58,348 nt of DNA from [Streptosporangium] indianense (GCF_021474405.1 NZ_JAKEIO010000038.1:1-58348), one strand, 5' to 3'; shown: positions 50,297-58,348, counted from the stretch's first letter. Notes: generated by a model not told the origin, from the letters alone. Translations and numbers: made by a program.

Positions 50297-50358
50297 CATG
50301 TACGTGAGGTCAATGAGTACCGATCCCGGGATCGGTACTCATTGACCTCACGTACATG
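50297..50358. repeat. 62-bp perfect palindrome
   Basis: Two 31-bp arms meet without a spacer at CCC|GGG (50327/50328); the outer ends are CATGTACGTGAGGTCAAT and its complement. A 29-bp sequence at 51320-51348 matches one arm at 21 positions, sharing ATGTACGT, GTCAAT and GATCC. Lies between the operon terminator and two winged-helix genes, one RepL-like. It could be a replication-origin or dimer-binding site, or a very strong hairpin. Confidence 0.9.
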
Positions 50359-50379
50359 AGTTCAGGTTCTGGGATCCTC

Positions 50380-50691
50380 TCAGGTTGCGCGGCGCAGGGG
50401 CACGACCACGTCCTCGCCGGTGCATTTTGCGCTGAGGCGGTAGTAGCTGATGTGCGCGAGCCGCTCGGATTCCTCGAGCCATCCGGCTTCTACGACCTGA
50501 CGGCGGGTGCGGGAGAAGACGGTTGGGGACATGCCGACGAGCTCAGCGAGCTTGGCTCCGGTCTCGATGACGGCGCCGGCGCGGTCGGTGGGGTGCATGG
50601 CGTAGAGCATGACGACCAGGCGCTGGTTGGCGGTCATGCCAGCGGTGCGGTGGAGGACGTCGAGGAGCTTTCGCTTGTCGTCGTTGTTCAC
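50380..50691 (-). CDS. Small winged-helix protein downstream of the RepL-like gene
   Basis: 103 residues: KRKLLDVLHRTAGMTANQRL, then an HTH (GAKLAELVGMSPTVFSRTRR, QVVEAGWLEESERL) and a beta wing (HISYYRLSAK). The layout parallels the HTH of the upstream gene, so the two may bind related sites. The GTG start overlaps the upstream stop as GTGA, with GGGAGG in front. It may assist or restrain replication, or act as a regulator; not assignable to a named family. Confidence 0.7.
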   Translation of the reverse strand: MNNDDKRKLLDVLHRTAGMTANQRLVVMLYAMHPTDRAGAVIETGAKLAELVGMSPTVFSRTRRQVVEAGWLEESERLAHISYYRLSAKCTGEDVVVPLRRAT

Positions 50692-51152
50692 TGGGCCTCC
50701 CACCGCCAAGGGGTCGTGTTGTCGAAGCCGGGGATGTCCGGCGGGTTGCAGGTCTTGATCGCTTCCCGCTGTTCGATGCCGGTTCCGTGAAAGGCAATGT
50801 ACGGGCTGATGCGATACAGCCTGTAGTTGCCGATGCGCCCGCGCTCGATCAGGATGCGCCGTTTGAGCAGCTTCCTGTTGATCTTTCCGACGGCGTCGGC
50901 GGTCATCCCGACCTTCTTGGCGATGTCCGCTCCGGTCGCCCTCAGCGGCGCCATGCCTTGCGGGGAGACGCCGATCCACCACAGCACCATGTACTTCTGG
51001 CTCGGGGTGAATTCCTTGCTCTCGGTGATCGCTTCGACCCTGGCCTTGTCGACCTGGATGTGCTCACCCGAGAAGGCATAGGGCGCGTATGGGATGGCCT
51101 CGCCGGTGTCGGCATCGACCAGTCTGCGTACTGCTCCCAAGAGGCCCTCCAT
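50688..51152 (-). CDS. RepL-like plasmid replication initiator (winged helix)
   Basis: 154 residues. N-terminus LLGAVRRLVDADTGEAIPYA, the centre SQKYMVLWWIG and an HTH (GADIAKKVGMTADAVGKINR, KLLKRRILIERG), then YRLYRISPYIAFHGTGIEQR. This order (V-D-x-x-T-G-E, HTH, then a Y-x-x-x-P-x-x-x-F-x-G strand) is that of Firmicute RepL replication proteins and similar actinobacterial plasmid proteins. Palindromic sites lie just upstream (51205-51236) and beyond the partner gene. The call rests on pattern, so a phage- or plasmid-type regulator is the alternative. Confidence 0.5.
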   Translation of the reverse strand: MEGLLGAVRRLVDADTGEAIPYAPYAFSGEHIQVDKARVEAITESKEFTPSQKYMVLWWIGVSPQGMAPLRATGADIAKKVGMTADAVGKINRKLLKRRILIERGRIGNYRLYRISPYIAFHGTGIEQREAIKTCNPPDIPGFDNTTPWRWEAQ

Positions 51153-51185
51153 GGTTCGGGCATTGCCTCAGCGTCGATGAGCATC

Positions 51186-51236
51186 GGCCCTCAGGGCCGA
51201 CCAGATGAACTTAACGTACATGAGCGTTGAGTTCAT
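51186..51236. promoter_or_regulatory. Palindromes upstream of the RepL-like gene
   Basis: GGCCCTcAGGGCC (51186-51198) is a perfect short palindrome. ATGAACTTAACG (51205-51216) pairs with CGTTGAGTTCAT (51225-51236) at 11 of 12 positions around TACATGAG. ACGTACATGA also ends the 62-bp palindrome. Probably operator or origin-type sites for the winged-helix proteins. Confidence 0.55.
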
Positions 51237-51319
51237 GTAGTCCGCTTCAAGGGCGTGTCGCTCGACTGGACATCAATCCTCAGCCGAAGCGTCCGCGCGT
51301 GGGAGACAGGCACTTGCTG

Positions 51320-51348
51320 ATGTACGTCACGTCAATCTACTCAGATCC
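51320..51348. repeat. Diverged copy of one arm of the 62-bp palindrome
   Basis: ATGTACGTCACGTCAAT then CTACTCAGATCC; 21 of 29 positions match 50298-50326, with ATGTACGT, GTCAAT and GATCC conserved. It lies on the far side of the two winged-helix genes, so they are bracketed by related sequences. Confidence 0.6.
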
Positions 51349-52375
51349 TGCAGACGTGGTCACAGTTCCTAGAGCATGGGCACTACGGCTTCCAGAACTG
51401 CCTGCCCCGCTCCTCGGAACGGTGTGCACGATGCTCAGGACTGCCTGCCAGATCGTCAGAACTTGGTACCAATAGGTGTTTTTGCAGGTCAAGCCGCTCT
51501 TCACTCCGGCGCTCTCTCTTACAGCAGCACAGGCTGCTCCTGAAGTAGCCCCGCCTCACACACCAGGTGCCTCGAAGCAGTCACGTGTCATCCTGCTTGC
51601 TGTTCAGTACGAAGCGTCCTCGTCCACACCCTCATCCAACCTGTCGACGAAAACCTGCCTCGCTCCCCTGGCCTCAGCCGACGAAAGCACGCCACGATGC
51701 GCCGGCAGCCGATGATTTACCCGCCACGTATGCCTCCATCAGCCCAAGCTGACCTCAACCACGCAATTCGTTCCCCGTGAACGAGTCGCGGCCGCCGGCA
51801 CCTCTGTGGCCCCCATCGGTGCACCGCAGGCCCCCCAAGGGCCGAGGATGGACCGAACTATAGGCGCGCAGAGCGCGATCGTGCGGGTTGCGGAGGCTCC
51901 GGGCATCGCGGCGGCCGCGGCGGCGCGGCGTGGGGCACGGTGGTCGGGCTGCCTCGCCGTGCAGCGCAGTTCTGCCCGGAGTCGAGCAGCACGCGGTCGT
52001 CGCTCCGTACGTCGCCGCACTGCTGACGATGGGGCAGCCCTAGGCCGATCAGCCAGCCCCACGGAGTCCTTGATCGGCCCGGGCAGCCGCATCTGGTCGG
52101 CGAGACCGCGAGCGAGCAGCGAGGACCTGCGAGCCGTCCTCCGCAACCTCGACTGGCCGAGGGAGAAGACCGCCGGTCAGTATCCGGCGGGCGCCCCGCA
52201 GAAGGTCCAGCCCCCGTGCCCCTGGATCGCCTTCTGCCTCGGCACCCACGACATCAACGCGTTAGCTATGTAGTCGCTCAGCCCTGCCGTGCGCTGATGT
52301 GGCTGCTGACCACAGGCGCGGTCGAGGCCCGCACCGAACACGTAGTTCAGTGCGGGCCTTGAGGCGCATCGGCCG
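51349..52375. other. About 1 kb without a recognisable gene
   Basis: Open frames exist on both strands but lack family motifs and starts. The first ~400 bp has lower GC than the rest of the window. At about 52090-52200 the plus strand reads SEDLRAVLRNLDWPREKTAG, which looks like a protein scrap. It may belong to the replication module or be decayed DNA. Confidence 0.35.
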
Positions 52376-52579
52376 TCAGTCCAAGGGTGGTCCGAGGCGG
52401 ATCTTGGAGGTGCAGGCCACGTTCTGCCGGTACTCGGTGCCGTCGTGGCGGTAGTAATAGCGGCATCCGGTCAGATCCCCGGTGACCTTGCCGGTTACGC
52501 GGACTCGGGCCGCCCAGAAGATGTCACACCCGTGCAGCACCCTTGTGCTACGCGGGCCCACGTAAATGCTGCGCTGCAC
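52376..52579 (-). CDS. Small cysteine-containing hypothetical protein or fragment
   Basis: 67 codons from a GTG, protein-like with good codon bias: RSIYVGPRSTRVLHGCDIFW, VTGKVTGDLTGCRYYYRHDG, QNVACTSKIRLGPPLD. Three cysteines. The frame is open upstream, but that part is antisense to an acetyltransferase gene and not coding-like. It could be the C-terminus of a lost secreted protein. No family recognised. Confidence 0.3.
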   Translation of the reverse strand: MQRSIYVGPRSTRVLHGCDIFWAARVRVTGKVTGDLTGCRYYYRHDGTEYRQNVACTSKIRLGPPLD

Positions 52580-52951
52580 CCACGAGACCGCCCTGCTGGC
52601 ATCCGATGGCCACCAGCAGCAGCAGGTCGCTGCCGCAGGCCCTCGCGTCACACCTGACAGCCTCACAGCACCCCCGCTCACACCCGCGGCCAGCTGCTCA
52701 CCTGGTCCGACAAGCAAGAGGGCGACCACGAGTTCGACGGCCGCGTCCTCCGCCTCGCCGAGGACCTGGCCCTCCTCAGCGGCAACCTCGACCACCTCGC
52801 AGGGGCCTGTGCCCAGCTCGCCCGGCTGGATCAGCCGGCCGTCGTCTCCCCCACGCCGAGCGGGACCCTGATCCGCGTCATCGACAACGCCGATCCCGAC
52901 CATGTCGCGGCCTGGCCAGCACTCTCTCCTCAACCGGGTAGAGAGCCTGCC

Positions 52952-53425
52952 ATGATCCCTGCCATGCGCACACAGATCACCCCGGCCGAGATCACCGACA
53001 TCCACCAGGTTCTTGCCGATCACCACCGGTACTGGGGAGACCGCGACCTTCGGTCCCTGCACGTTCTCGCGCTGGTGCACGAGTTCGGTGAAACATGCCT
53101 GGTCGCTCGGGCCGAGGACGGAATCCACGGGTATCTCATCGGGTTCGTCAGCCCGGCCGGTACCGGGTACGTCCACCTGATCGCCACTCGGGACGACGCC
53201 CGCGGCACCGGTCTCGGACGCCACCTCTACGCGGCATTCGCCGACGCCGCGCACCGCCAAGGCGCGCTGCGATTGAAGGCGATCACCTCAGTCAGCAACA
53301 CCGAGTCGATCGCGTTCCATCGTCACCTCGGCTTCACTGTGAAGATCGTCGATGACTACAACGGCCCCGGCCAAGCCAGGGCCGTCTTCCATCACGTCCT
53401 GCCGCTCTACGCAGCGCAGCCCTGA
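52952..53425 (+). CDS. GNAT family N-acetyltransferase
   Basis: 157 residues. Acetyl-CoA loop TRDDARGTGLGRHLYAAFAD, substrate strand YVHLIATRDD, C-terminal SNTESIAFHRHLGFTVK. It moves acetyl from acetyl-CoA to an amine on a small molecule or protein. The same frame is open upstream to 52658 and reads protein-like content (RGQLLTWSDKQEGDHEFDGR, LAEDLALLSGNLDHLAGACA) but has no start, so a broken gene appears to run into this one. ATG at 52964 is an alternative start. Confidence 0.8.
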   Translation: MIPAMRTQITPAEITDIHQVLADHHRYWGDRDLRSLHVLALVHEFGETCLVARAEDGIHGYLIGFVSPAGTGYVHLIATRDDARGTGLGRHLYAAFADAAHRQGALRLKAITSVSNTESIAFHRHLGFTVKIVDDYNGPGQARAVFHHVLPLYAAQP

Positions 53426-53516
53426 ATGGCCAGCCGTCCCATCACCGGCAATCGTTCCCCAGGTCGTTAGCGATGAGGACGACTACGGGAAGGGGTGATT
53501 CGAGCCGGCTCGGACG

Positions 53517-53554
53517 GGAGTTTGACGGTCAGAACGCCGTCGTGGCGGGTAGCG
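53517..53554 (+). promoter_or_regulatory. Promoter of the copy 2 conflict operon
   Basis: GGAGTTTGAC (53517-53526), 23 bp, TAGCG (53550-53554), 44 bp before the Trypco1-type gene. Matches the promoter of copy 1 in both blocks and nearly in spacing. Confidence 0.5.
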
Positions 53555-53598
53555 CCTATGCAGACGCATTCGGCACATGTCACTGGGGGAGGAAGTGA

Positions 53599-53994
53599 GT
53601 GGGGGGTATGGGGGAGACAGACGACGTTGCTGCGGCCGAACGGGACGAGGCTGAGTTGATTGCCGTGGATGCCGGCGGCCAGCGGATCTACCTGTCCGTA
53701 CGGCAGGACCCGTCAGCGCAAGGGGCGGCCCGGGGAGCTGGGGCCGAGGACGAAGAGGAGGAGATCGGGGCCAGGCGGCCAGGTCGTCCCCGGCTGGAGC
53801 AGTTGCTGGACGGACTGGCGGGATTCGCGCAGGAGATAGCTGGCAGGCTGCAGAGCACCGACGCCTCGAAGGTCAGCGTGCAGTTCGGCTGCGAGGTGAT
53901 GGTGGAGTCTGGACAGTTCATCGCCGTGATCGGCAAGGCGTCCTCGAAGTCGACGATCACTGTCGGGCTGGAGTGGGACAAGCCGACACCGTGA
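53599..53994 (+). CDS. Trypsin-co-occurring domain (Trypco1-type) protein, copy 2
   Basis: 131 residues, close to copy 1: AELIAVDAGGQRIYLSVRQD, an acidic linker (EDEEEEIG), RLEQLLDGLAGFAQEIAGRL, KVSVQFGCEVMVESGQFIAV, then ITVGLEWDKP. The helix and final strands are almost the same in both copies, the linker is not. GTG at 53599 has GGAGG upstream; the ATG at 53608 is possible. The stop is 7 bp before the protease-NACHT gene, as in copy 1. Confidence 0.75.
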   Translation: MGGMGETDDVAAAERDEAELIAVDAGGQRIYLSVRQDPSAQGAARGAGAEDEEEEIGARRPGRPRLEQLLDGLAGFAQEIAGRLQSTDASKVSVQFGCEVMVESGQFIAVIGKASSKSTITVGLEWDKPTP

Positions 53995-54001
53995 GGCTGC
54001 G

Positions 54002-57000
54002 ATGACCAGGCTGGAAGATCTGCTGCGCGAGGCGACCCTGGGGCTGAAGTCCCGTGTGCCCGGTGGCGGGGGCGTGATCGAGGGAACTGGGTTCCTGGTT
54101 GCGCCGGGGATCGTGGTCACCTGCGCGCACGTGCTCGCCGACTGCCGACAGGAACTGCCCGGCACCGTTAAGGCCTGGACCGCCACAGGCCGCGACCTGG
54201 TGCTCGAAACGGCGCCGGAGTGGTATCTGCGGGAGCAGTCGGGCGGGCTGGACCTGGCATTCCTGCGCGCTCCGTCAGATACAGGGCCACATGTGCTGCT
54301 CTCGGGCGTGGTCGAGACGGGCGAGAGTGTATGGACGTGGGGGCACCCGGCCGGCAGGTTCCGGGCCGGGCAGTCCGCGCTGTTCACCGCCCAGGGCGCC
54401 TCCCGGTTGCGCGCGGTCGATGCTGATGGTCGCCTGCTGGGCGATGAGTGGCAGCCGGAGCGCGTGTTCGGTACCCCAGTGGGCGGCGGGTACAGCGGCA
54501 GTGCAGTGTTCAGCCGCCGTAGCGGCGCGGTGTGCGGCATGCTGTTCTCCGCTGGCAAGGAGGGCAGCGCACACATGGTGTCCGCCGCCGACATCCTTGC
54601 CGCACTGCCGCAGCTCGCCCAGGTACAGTCGGATCCCGCCCGCAACACCAGGTGGCTGGGGCACCTCGACGATGACCAGATCCACATCGGTGGCTGGCCC
54701 TATCCGGGGCCGCGACTTCGCGCCTACCTGGACGCCGCGATCCTCGTTGCTCGTGAACACCCGTACCCGGGCGTGGTGCCGGGCACCCGCCCCCCGCCAC
54801 TGACGGCGGTGCACCTGCGCCAACGCGCCCGACCCGCCCAGGCATGCTCTGAGGACGACACAAGCGCTGTACCTGCGGCGGATGCTTTCGATGCTGCGAC
54901 GGTGCCGGCCGAAGAGATCCTTGACCGGGAGGGGGACGCCCTCGTGATCGCCGGACCAGGGGGCGGCAAGTCCACCCTGCTGCGCACCGGGCTGATCACC
55001 TTGGCCGAGCGCTGGCGCACAAGCCATACCGGCCGTTGGGTCCCGGTGCTTGTGTCGGCCACCGCCCTAGTTCCTCCCCGCCCGCTGCACGAAGCGATCG
55101 CCGATAGGGTGAAAAAGGACCTAAGCACGGCAGCTCCGGCTCAGGACTGGCCGCCGCAGTTCTTCAACACCGAACCGCTGCGCGGGGTGCGCTGGCTGGT
55201 GATGGTCGACGGCCTGGACGAAATCGCGGACCCCGAAGCCCGGCGGAACCTCGTCGCCAAGCTCAAAAACGCGTCCGCCAGGCACGGCTCGCCCTACCGC
55301 TTCATCGCGACTACCCGTCCGCTGTCCCTTGCAGAGCTGACGGAGCAGGCCTCTGCAAAGCTGACGGGCCAGGAGGCCGAGGGCTGGCCAGCGCGGCGCT
55401 ATGAACTACTGCCCTTCACCGCCGAGGATCTGAACCGGTTCGCCCAGCAGTGGTTCACCGCTCTAGACCTGCCAGACCCCGAACGCACCGCCTCGGACTT
55501 CATCAGCGAACTGCAGCGGCGCCACCTTGAAGGCCCAGCCCGTACCCCGCTGATGGCCACCATGCTGTGCCAGCTGTACAGCACGAACCCCAAACGGATC
55601 CTGCCCGACAACCGGGGCCAAATCTACAAGGACTTCATCAACCTGCTGTACAAGCGCCAGCGCACTGCCGGCCTGCGGGCCCAGACCCAAGCCACCTTGC
55701 AGGAGTGCGGCCAAGAAGCCCTCGACGCGGCGGAGAAGACGCTCAAAGAGCTGCAGAACCTGATCGCCTCCCTGGCCGCCGAACGGCGCTTCGGCAACAC
55801 CACTTCGGCGCTCGACCTCATGGCCTCCCAACGGGATGCCAAACGGCCAGAGCGAGTCCCCGAGGCTGAATGGACGCAGTTCCTGGAGGAAAGCCTGCGC
55901 AGCAGCGGGCTGCTGACCATACGCGAGGGGGAGGTCGACTTCCTGCACCCGACCCTTGAGGAATACCTGGCTGCCTATCACATCACCCGTAACGGACCGG
56001 CCCCAGCTCAGGCAAATGAGGTACTCAACCGGCTCGCCGAATATTCTGCATATTCTTCTGGGGAGCGCATACTACGACCCTTCGTGCCGGAAGGTTGGTG
56101 GGCACACAGACGCTGGCAACAGATGCCGGAAGACTCTGACTCCTTCGTCGGCTTCCTCCTCGACCTCAGCTACTCCCAAACCGTCAACTCACCCCGGGTC
56201 GAAGAAGGCCTCCTGACTCTCGCCACACAGGGACTCGAGGGCGCTACGTTTATTGTCAGGCAGGCACGACTCGGAACTCGCATCCCGGACCATGTCGCCC
56301 ATGCCGCCACCGACACCCTCGCAAAACAGGTGCGCAACCGACGGCGCGTCCGCTTTCAACGCCTGGACGCGGCCAGAGAGCTTGCTTGGTTCGACCACCA
56401 GCGCGCCACTGACCTCCTGACCCGCCTCGCCTGGGAGTACGACCTCAATTTCCCGGATCGTATTGAGGTGGCAAAAAGACTGTTCGAGCTTGATCAGGAG
56501 CGTGGCACCGACCTCTTGGCTCGCCTAGCCCGTCGGCGCGGCCTCGCACGCGAGCGCGGCTACGGAGCGCCCGGCTTCGCGACGCGTGGCCTCCGGCGCA
56601 AGCTCGGCAACCCCCATGATCTAGACTGCATTATTGCGGCGCTATCAGTAGCCAAGCTCGATCAGGAGCGAGGCGCGGACCTCCTGGCCTACCTTGCCCG
56701 GGAGCGCACCCTCGGCAGGCTGCATCGCACGGTGGCGGCGATGCAACTGACCGAGCTGGATCAGCAGCGCGGAGCGGACCTCGCCCGGGACGACGGCTAC
56801 GGCCGCCAGGAACGCCGTCACGCCGCCGAAACGCTGGTCAACCTCGACCAGGAGCGGGGCGCGGAACTCCTGGCCCACCTCGCCGGCGACGACAGCTTCG
56901 GCCACCGGAACCGCATTTGGGCGGCGAAGACGGTAGCCGGCATTGATCATCAGCGTGGCGCAGACCTCCTGGATCTCCTCGCCCGCGACGTTGGCCTCGA

Positions 57001-57163
57001 CGGGCTCCGGATTTGGGCCGCTTTGGCACTGTTCGAACTGGACCACCAGCGTGGCGCCGACATCCTGGCTCTGCTCACGCGCGATCGAAGTCAACCGTGG
57101 CTAGGGCGCCGAAAGGCGGCAGCAGCGTTGCGAGCCAGCAAGCACCGCTGTTCTCACAAATGA
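54002..57163 (+). CDS. Trypsin-like protease / NACHT NTPase / HEAT-repeat conflict protein (copy 2)
   Basis: 1,053 residues, paralogous to copy 1. Protease triad His43 (TCAHVLA), Asp84 (GLDLAFL) and Ser165 (GGGYSGSAV); linker WPYPGPRLRAYLDAA; Walker A GPGGGKST (318-325); Walker B LVMVDGLDE. The protease and NTPase parts are similar to copy 1 throughout, but the C-terminal repeats (units built on LDQERGADLLAYLARE and LDHQRGADILALLTRD) are diverged from each other and from copy 1, and one unit is shortened (QQRGADLARDDGYG). This is the pattern expected if the repeats choose the trigger. Presumed cytoplasmic defence or cell-death switch with a protease effector. Confidence 0.85.
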   Translation: MTRLEDLLREATLGLKSRVPGGGGVIEGTGFLVAPGIVVTCAHVLADCRQELPGTVKAWTATGRDLVLETAPEWYLREQSGGLDLAFLRAPSDTGPHVLLSGVVETGESVWTWGHPAGRFRAGQSALFTAQGASRLRAVDADGRLLGDEWQPERVFGTPVGGGYSGSAVFSRRSGAVCGMLFSAGKEGSAHMVSAADILAALPQLAQVQSDPARNTRWLGHLDDDQIHIGGWPYPGPRLRAYLDAAILVAREHPYPGVVPGTRPPPLTAVHLRQRARPAQACSEDDTSAVPAADAFDAATVPAEEILDREGDALVIAGPGGGKSTLLRTGLITLAERWRTSHTGRWVPVLVSATALVPPRPLHEAIADRVKKDLSTAAPAQDWPPQFFNTEPLRGVRWLVMVDGLDEIADPEARRNLVAKLKNASARHGSPYRFIATTRPLSLAELTEQASAKLTGQEAEGWPARRYELLPFTAEDLNRFAQQWFTALDLPDPERTASDFISELQRRHLEGPARTPLMATMLCQLYSTNPKRILPDNRGQIYKDFINLLYKRQRTAGLRAQTQATLQECGQEALDAAEKTLKELQNLIASLAAERRFGNTTSALDLMASQRDAKRPERVPEAEWTQFLEESLRSSGLLTIREGEVDFLHPTLEEYLAAYHITRNGPAPAQANEVLNRLAEYSAYSSGERILRPFVPEGWWAHRRWQQMPEDSDSFVGFLLDLSYSQTVNSPRVEEGLLTLATQGLEGATFIVRQARLGTRIPDHVAHAATDTLAKQVRNRRRVRFQRLDAARELAWFDHQRATDLLTRLAWEYDLNFPDRIEVAKRLFELDQERGTDLLARLARRRGLARERGYGAPGFATRGLRRKLGNPHDLDCIIAALSVAKLDQERGADLLAYLARERTLGRLHRTVAAMQLTELDQQRGADLARDDGYGRQERRHAAETLVNLDQERGAELLAHLAGDDSFGHRNRIWAAKTVAGIDHQRGADLLDLLARDVGLDGLRIWAALALFELDHQRGADILALLTRDRSQPWLGRRKAAAALRASKHRCSHK

Positions 57164-57325
57164 CCGGTTGCGAGAGTTCTGCGAGAGGCCCGAAGTCGAT
57201 TACGTTTCCGTAGGTCGGATTCGCAGAAGTCCTCTCAAAACCTGCATGTTGTGCGAGACAGTTCTGACAGACTTCCGGGGTGGACCTGACGCCCGATCAA
57301 GCCGCAAACGCGGTGGAGAGAAGCG

Positions 57326-58214
57326 ACTGAGCGTTTTCAGTGTGGCCACTGTTCGGGTGACGGGGCGGTGTGATGTCGGGGTAGGCAACGGACAGGGCTC
57401 CCGTGCCGTTGAGGGAGGTGTTCGACGTCTCAACTCAGCAGCACAGGAGCCCGTTGGTTTCATATCCTGCCGCACTCGACCTGCCTCACGCCGTGGTCGA
57501 ATGGGTCACGATGCTCATCGTCACCCGTGAGGGTGACCGGCGGTGCAAACTCCCGCCGCACTGCCGTGCGCTGGTCGCACTCGTATACCTGCGCCGACAC
57601 GACACCCTCGCCTGTATCGCCACGGCCTTCGGAATATCCGTCGGCACCGCCCACGCCTACGTCACCGCGGTCACCGGTCTACTCGCCGAGCAGGCACCGG
57701 GCCTGCTGAAGACGCTGCGCGCGAATGACCCGGACTTCGTCCTCCTGGACGGCACGCTCGCCGAGTGCGACCGCGTCGGCGATGGCAGGGCCGATTACTC
57801 CGCGAAGCACAAGCGGCACGGGGTGAACGTGCAGGTCGTCACGGACCCGGCCGGCGAGATTCTGTGGCTGTCGCCGGCGTTGCCGGGCCGGACCCACGAT
57901 CTGACGGCTGCCCGCACCCACAAGATCCTCCGGATCTGCGCGCGTCAGGGTGTCCCGATTTTCGCGGACATGGCCTATATCGGTGCGGGCGACTGGGTCA
58001 CCACCGCCAAGCGCCGTCCGCCAGGCGGTGAACTCACCCTCACCGAACGGACCGAGAACCGGGCCCTGTCCGCAGCCCGGGCACCCGTCGAACGCGGCAT
58101 GGCACGGCTGAAGTCCTGGCAGATCTTCCGCAAATCCCGCACCAGCCCCAACCGCATGAGCGTCATCATCAAAGCCGTCCTCACCCTGGAGCGGCACCAC
58201 TGAAAACGCTCAGT
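57326..58214 (+). mobile_element. IS5-family insertion sequence, complete
   Basis: 889 bp bounded by perfect 17-bp inverted repeats, ACTGAGCGTTTTCAGTG (57326-57342) and its complement (58198-58214). It contains one transposase gene whose stop lies in the right repeat. No matching target duplication is seen outside the ends (GCG left, AAT right), so flanking DNA may have rearranged after insertion. It sits 163 bp beyond the 3' end of the copy 2 conflict gene. Confidence 0.85.
57454..58203 (+). CDS. IS5-family transposase (DDE_4 type)
   Basis: 249 residues from a TTG preceded by GGAGC. N-terminal HTH region [38 protein letters not shown] core with Asp in [26 protein letters not shown], Asp in [13 protein letters not shown] and the acidic region [12 protein letters not shown]; then [20 protein letters not shown]. 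Length and ends look complete, so the element may be active. It is the same broad type as the truncated transposase at 13887-14423. Confidence 0.88.
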   Translation: MVSYPAALDLPHAVVEWVTMLIVTREGDRRCKLPPHCRALVALVYLRRHDTLACIATAFGISVGTAHAYVTAVTGLLAEQAPGLLKTLRANDPDFVLLDGTLAECDRVGDGRADYSAKHKRHGVNVQVVTDPAGEILWLSPALPGRTHDLTAARTHKILRICARQGVPIFADMAYIGAGDWVTTAKRRPPGGELTLTERTENRALSAARAPVERGMARLKSWQIFRKSRTSPNRMSVIIKAVLTLERHH

Positions 58215-58348
58215 AATCGAGATCCAAGTAATCGATGTCAGTGAGCCTCTTTCATCCTGGGCTGGAGGGTAAAATGGGCTGGTCAGCGGGTGCGGTGACG
58301 AGGCAGGGCCCCTCGTCGTTGGCGTGGTGATTCCACTCATCACACCGG
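58215..58348. other. Window end, no gene assigned
   Basis: 134 bp after the IS. GACGAGG ... CCTCGTC (about 58296-58316) can form a short hairpin. No start or family motif is seen before the window ends. Confidence 0.3.

Noticed and set aside
58296..58316. Hairpin GACGAGG...CCTCGTC as a terminator
   Set aside because: Seven-base stem only, with no gene clearly ending before it; not listed as a terminator.
1..58348. tRNA, rRNA and phage structural genes
   Set aside because: None could be recognised by reading either strand, so the island's boundary cannot be tied to a tRNA attachment site here.

Overview
The window is actinobacterial and almost certainly Streptomyces. It has very high GC, strongly GC-biased third codon positions, many GTG and TTG starts behind GGAGG-type ribosome sites, and family content typical of Streptomyces (class F sortase, ArsR/ArsO cluster, IS5- and IS982-type elements, a hybrid NRPS/PKS locus). 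It reads as accessory DNA from a linear plasmid or chromosome arm. It carries a RepL-like replication gene with palindromic repeats, transposase remnants, a toxin-antitoxin pair, a dying CRISPR array, arsenic genes and several pseudogenes.

Layout. 1-2.2 kb: IS982 fragment, then an amidohydrolase divergent from a TetR regulator. 2.4-5.9 kb: a PLP decarboxylase between an ABC-exporter scrap and a collapsed branched-chain amino acid (Liv) ABC cluster. 6-10.7 kb: arsenic cluster (flavoprotein, frameshifted arsO, two arsR, an aquaporin, arsC) without an arsenite pump. 11-14.4 kb: sortase with a secreted protein, a Fic-like toxin/antitoxin pair, a truncated IS5-type transposase. 14.5-18.2 kb (minus): a Trypco1-type protein plus a trypsin-NACHT-HEAT protein whose HEAT array holds four 99-bp units that are identical in DNA sequence. 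18.6-20.6 kb: caspase-like remnant and a degenerate type I-E CRISPR array.

20.6-50.1 kb: a biosynthetic cluster. A minus-strand operon runs from a PhyH dioxygenase through a deacetylase, FAD oxidase, aldo/keto reductase, SDR, three ATP-grasp ligases and an MFS exporter to GalE. A second minus-strand unit is NRPS (A-PCP-C) plus P450, divergent from an MFS exporter. A third, on the plus strand, is NRPS (half C-A-PCP), PKS (KS-AT-ACP), type II thioesterase and methyltransferase. Two paralogous HTH-TPR regulators sit at the promoters. One is divergent from a 54-codon gene for a signal-peptide-bearing peptide ending in GGIDWP. The promoters of the peptide, both regulators and both NRPS units share a TTGCCA/TTGTCA -35 element embedded in TTGGCAA/TTGCCAA inverted repeats, with 17-18 bp spacing. 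I infer a peptide-pheromone (RRNPP-like) circuit controlling the whole cluster.

50.1-51.4 kb: two small winged-helix genes, one RepL-like, next to a 62-bp perfect palindrome and related half-sites. 53.5-57.2 kb (plus): a second, diverged Trypco1 plus trypsin-NACHT-HEAT pair with a promoter like that of the first. 57.3-58.2 kb: an intact IS5-family element with 17-bp perfect terminal repeats. The two conflict-type units face outward, and each has an IS5-type transposase at its 3' end, so they bracket the biosynthetic island in inverted orientation.
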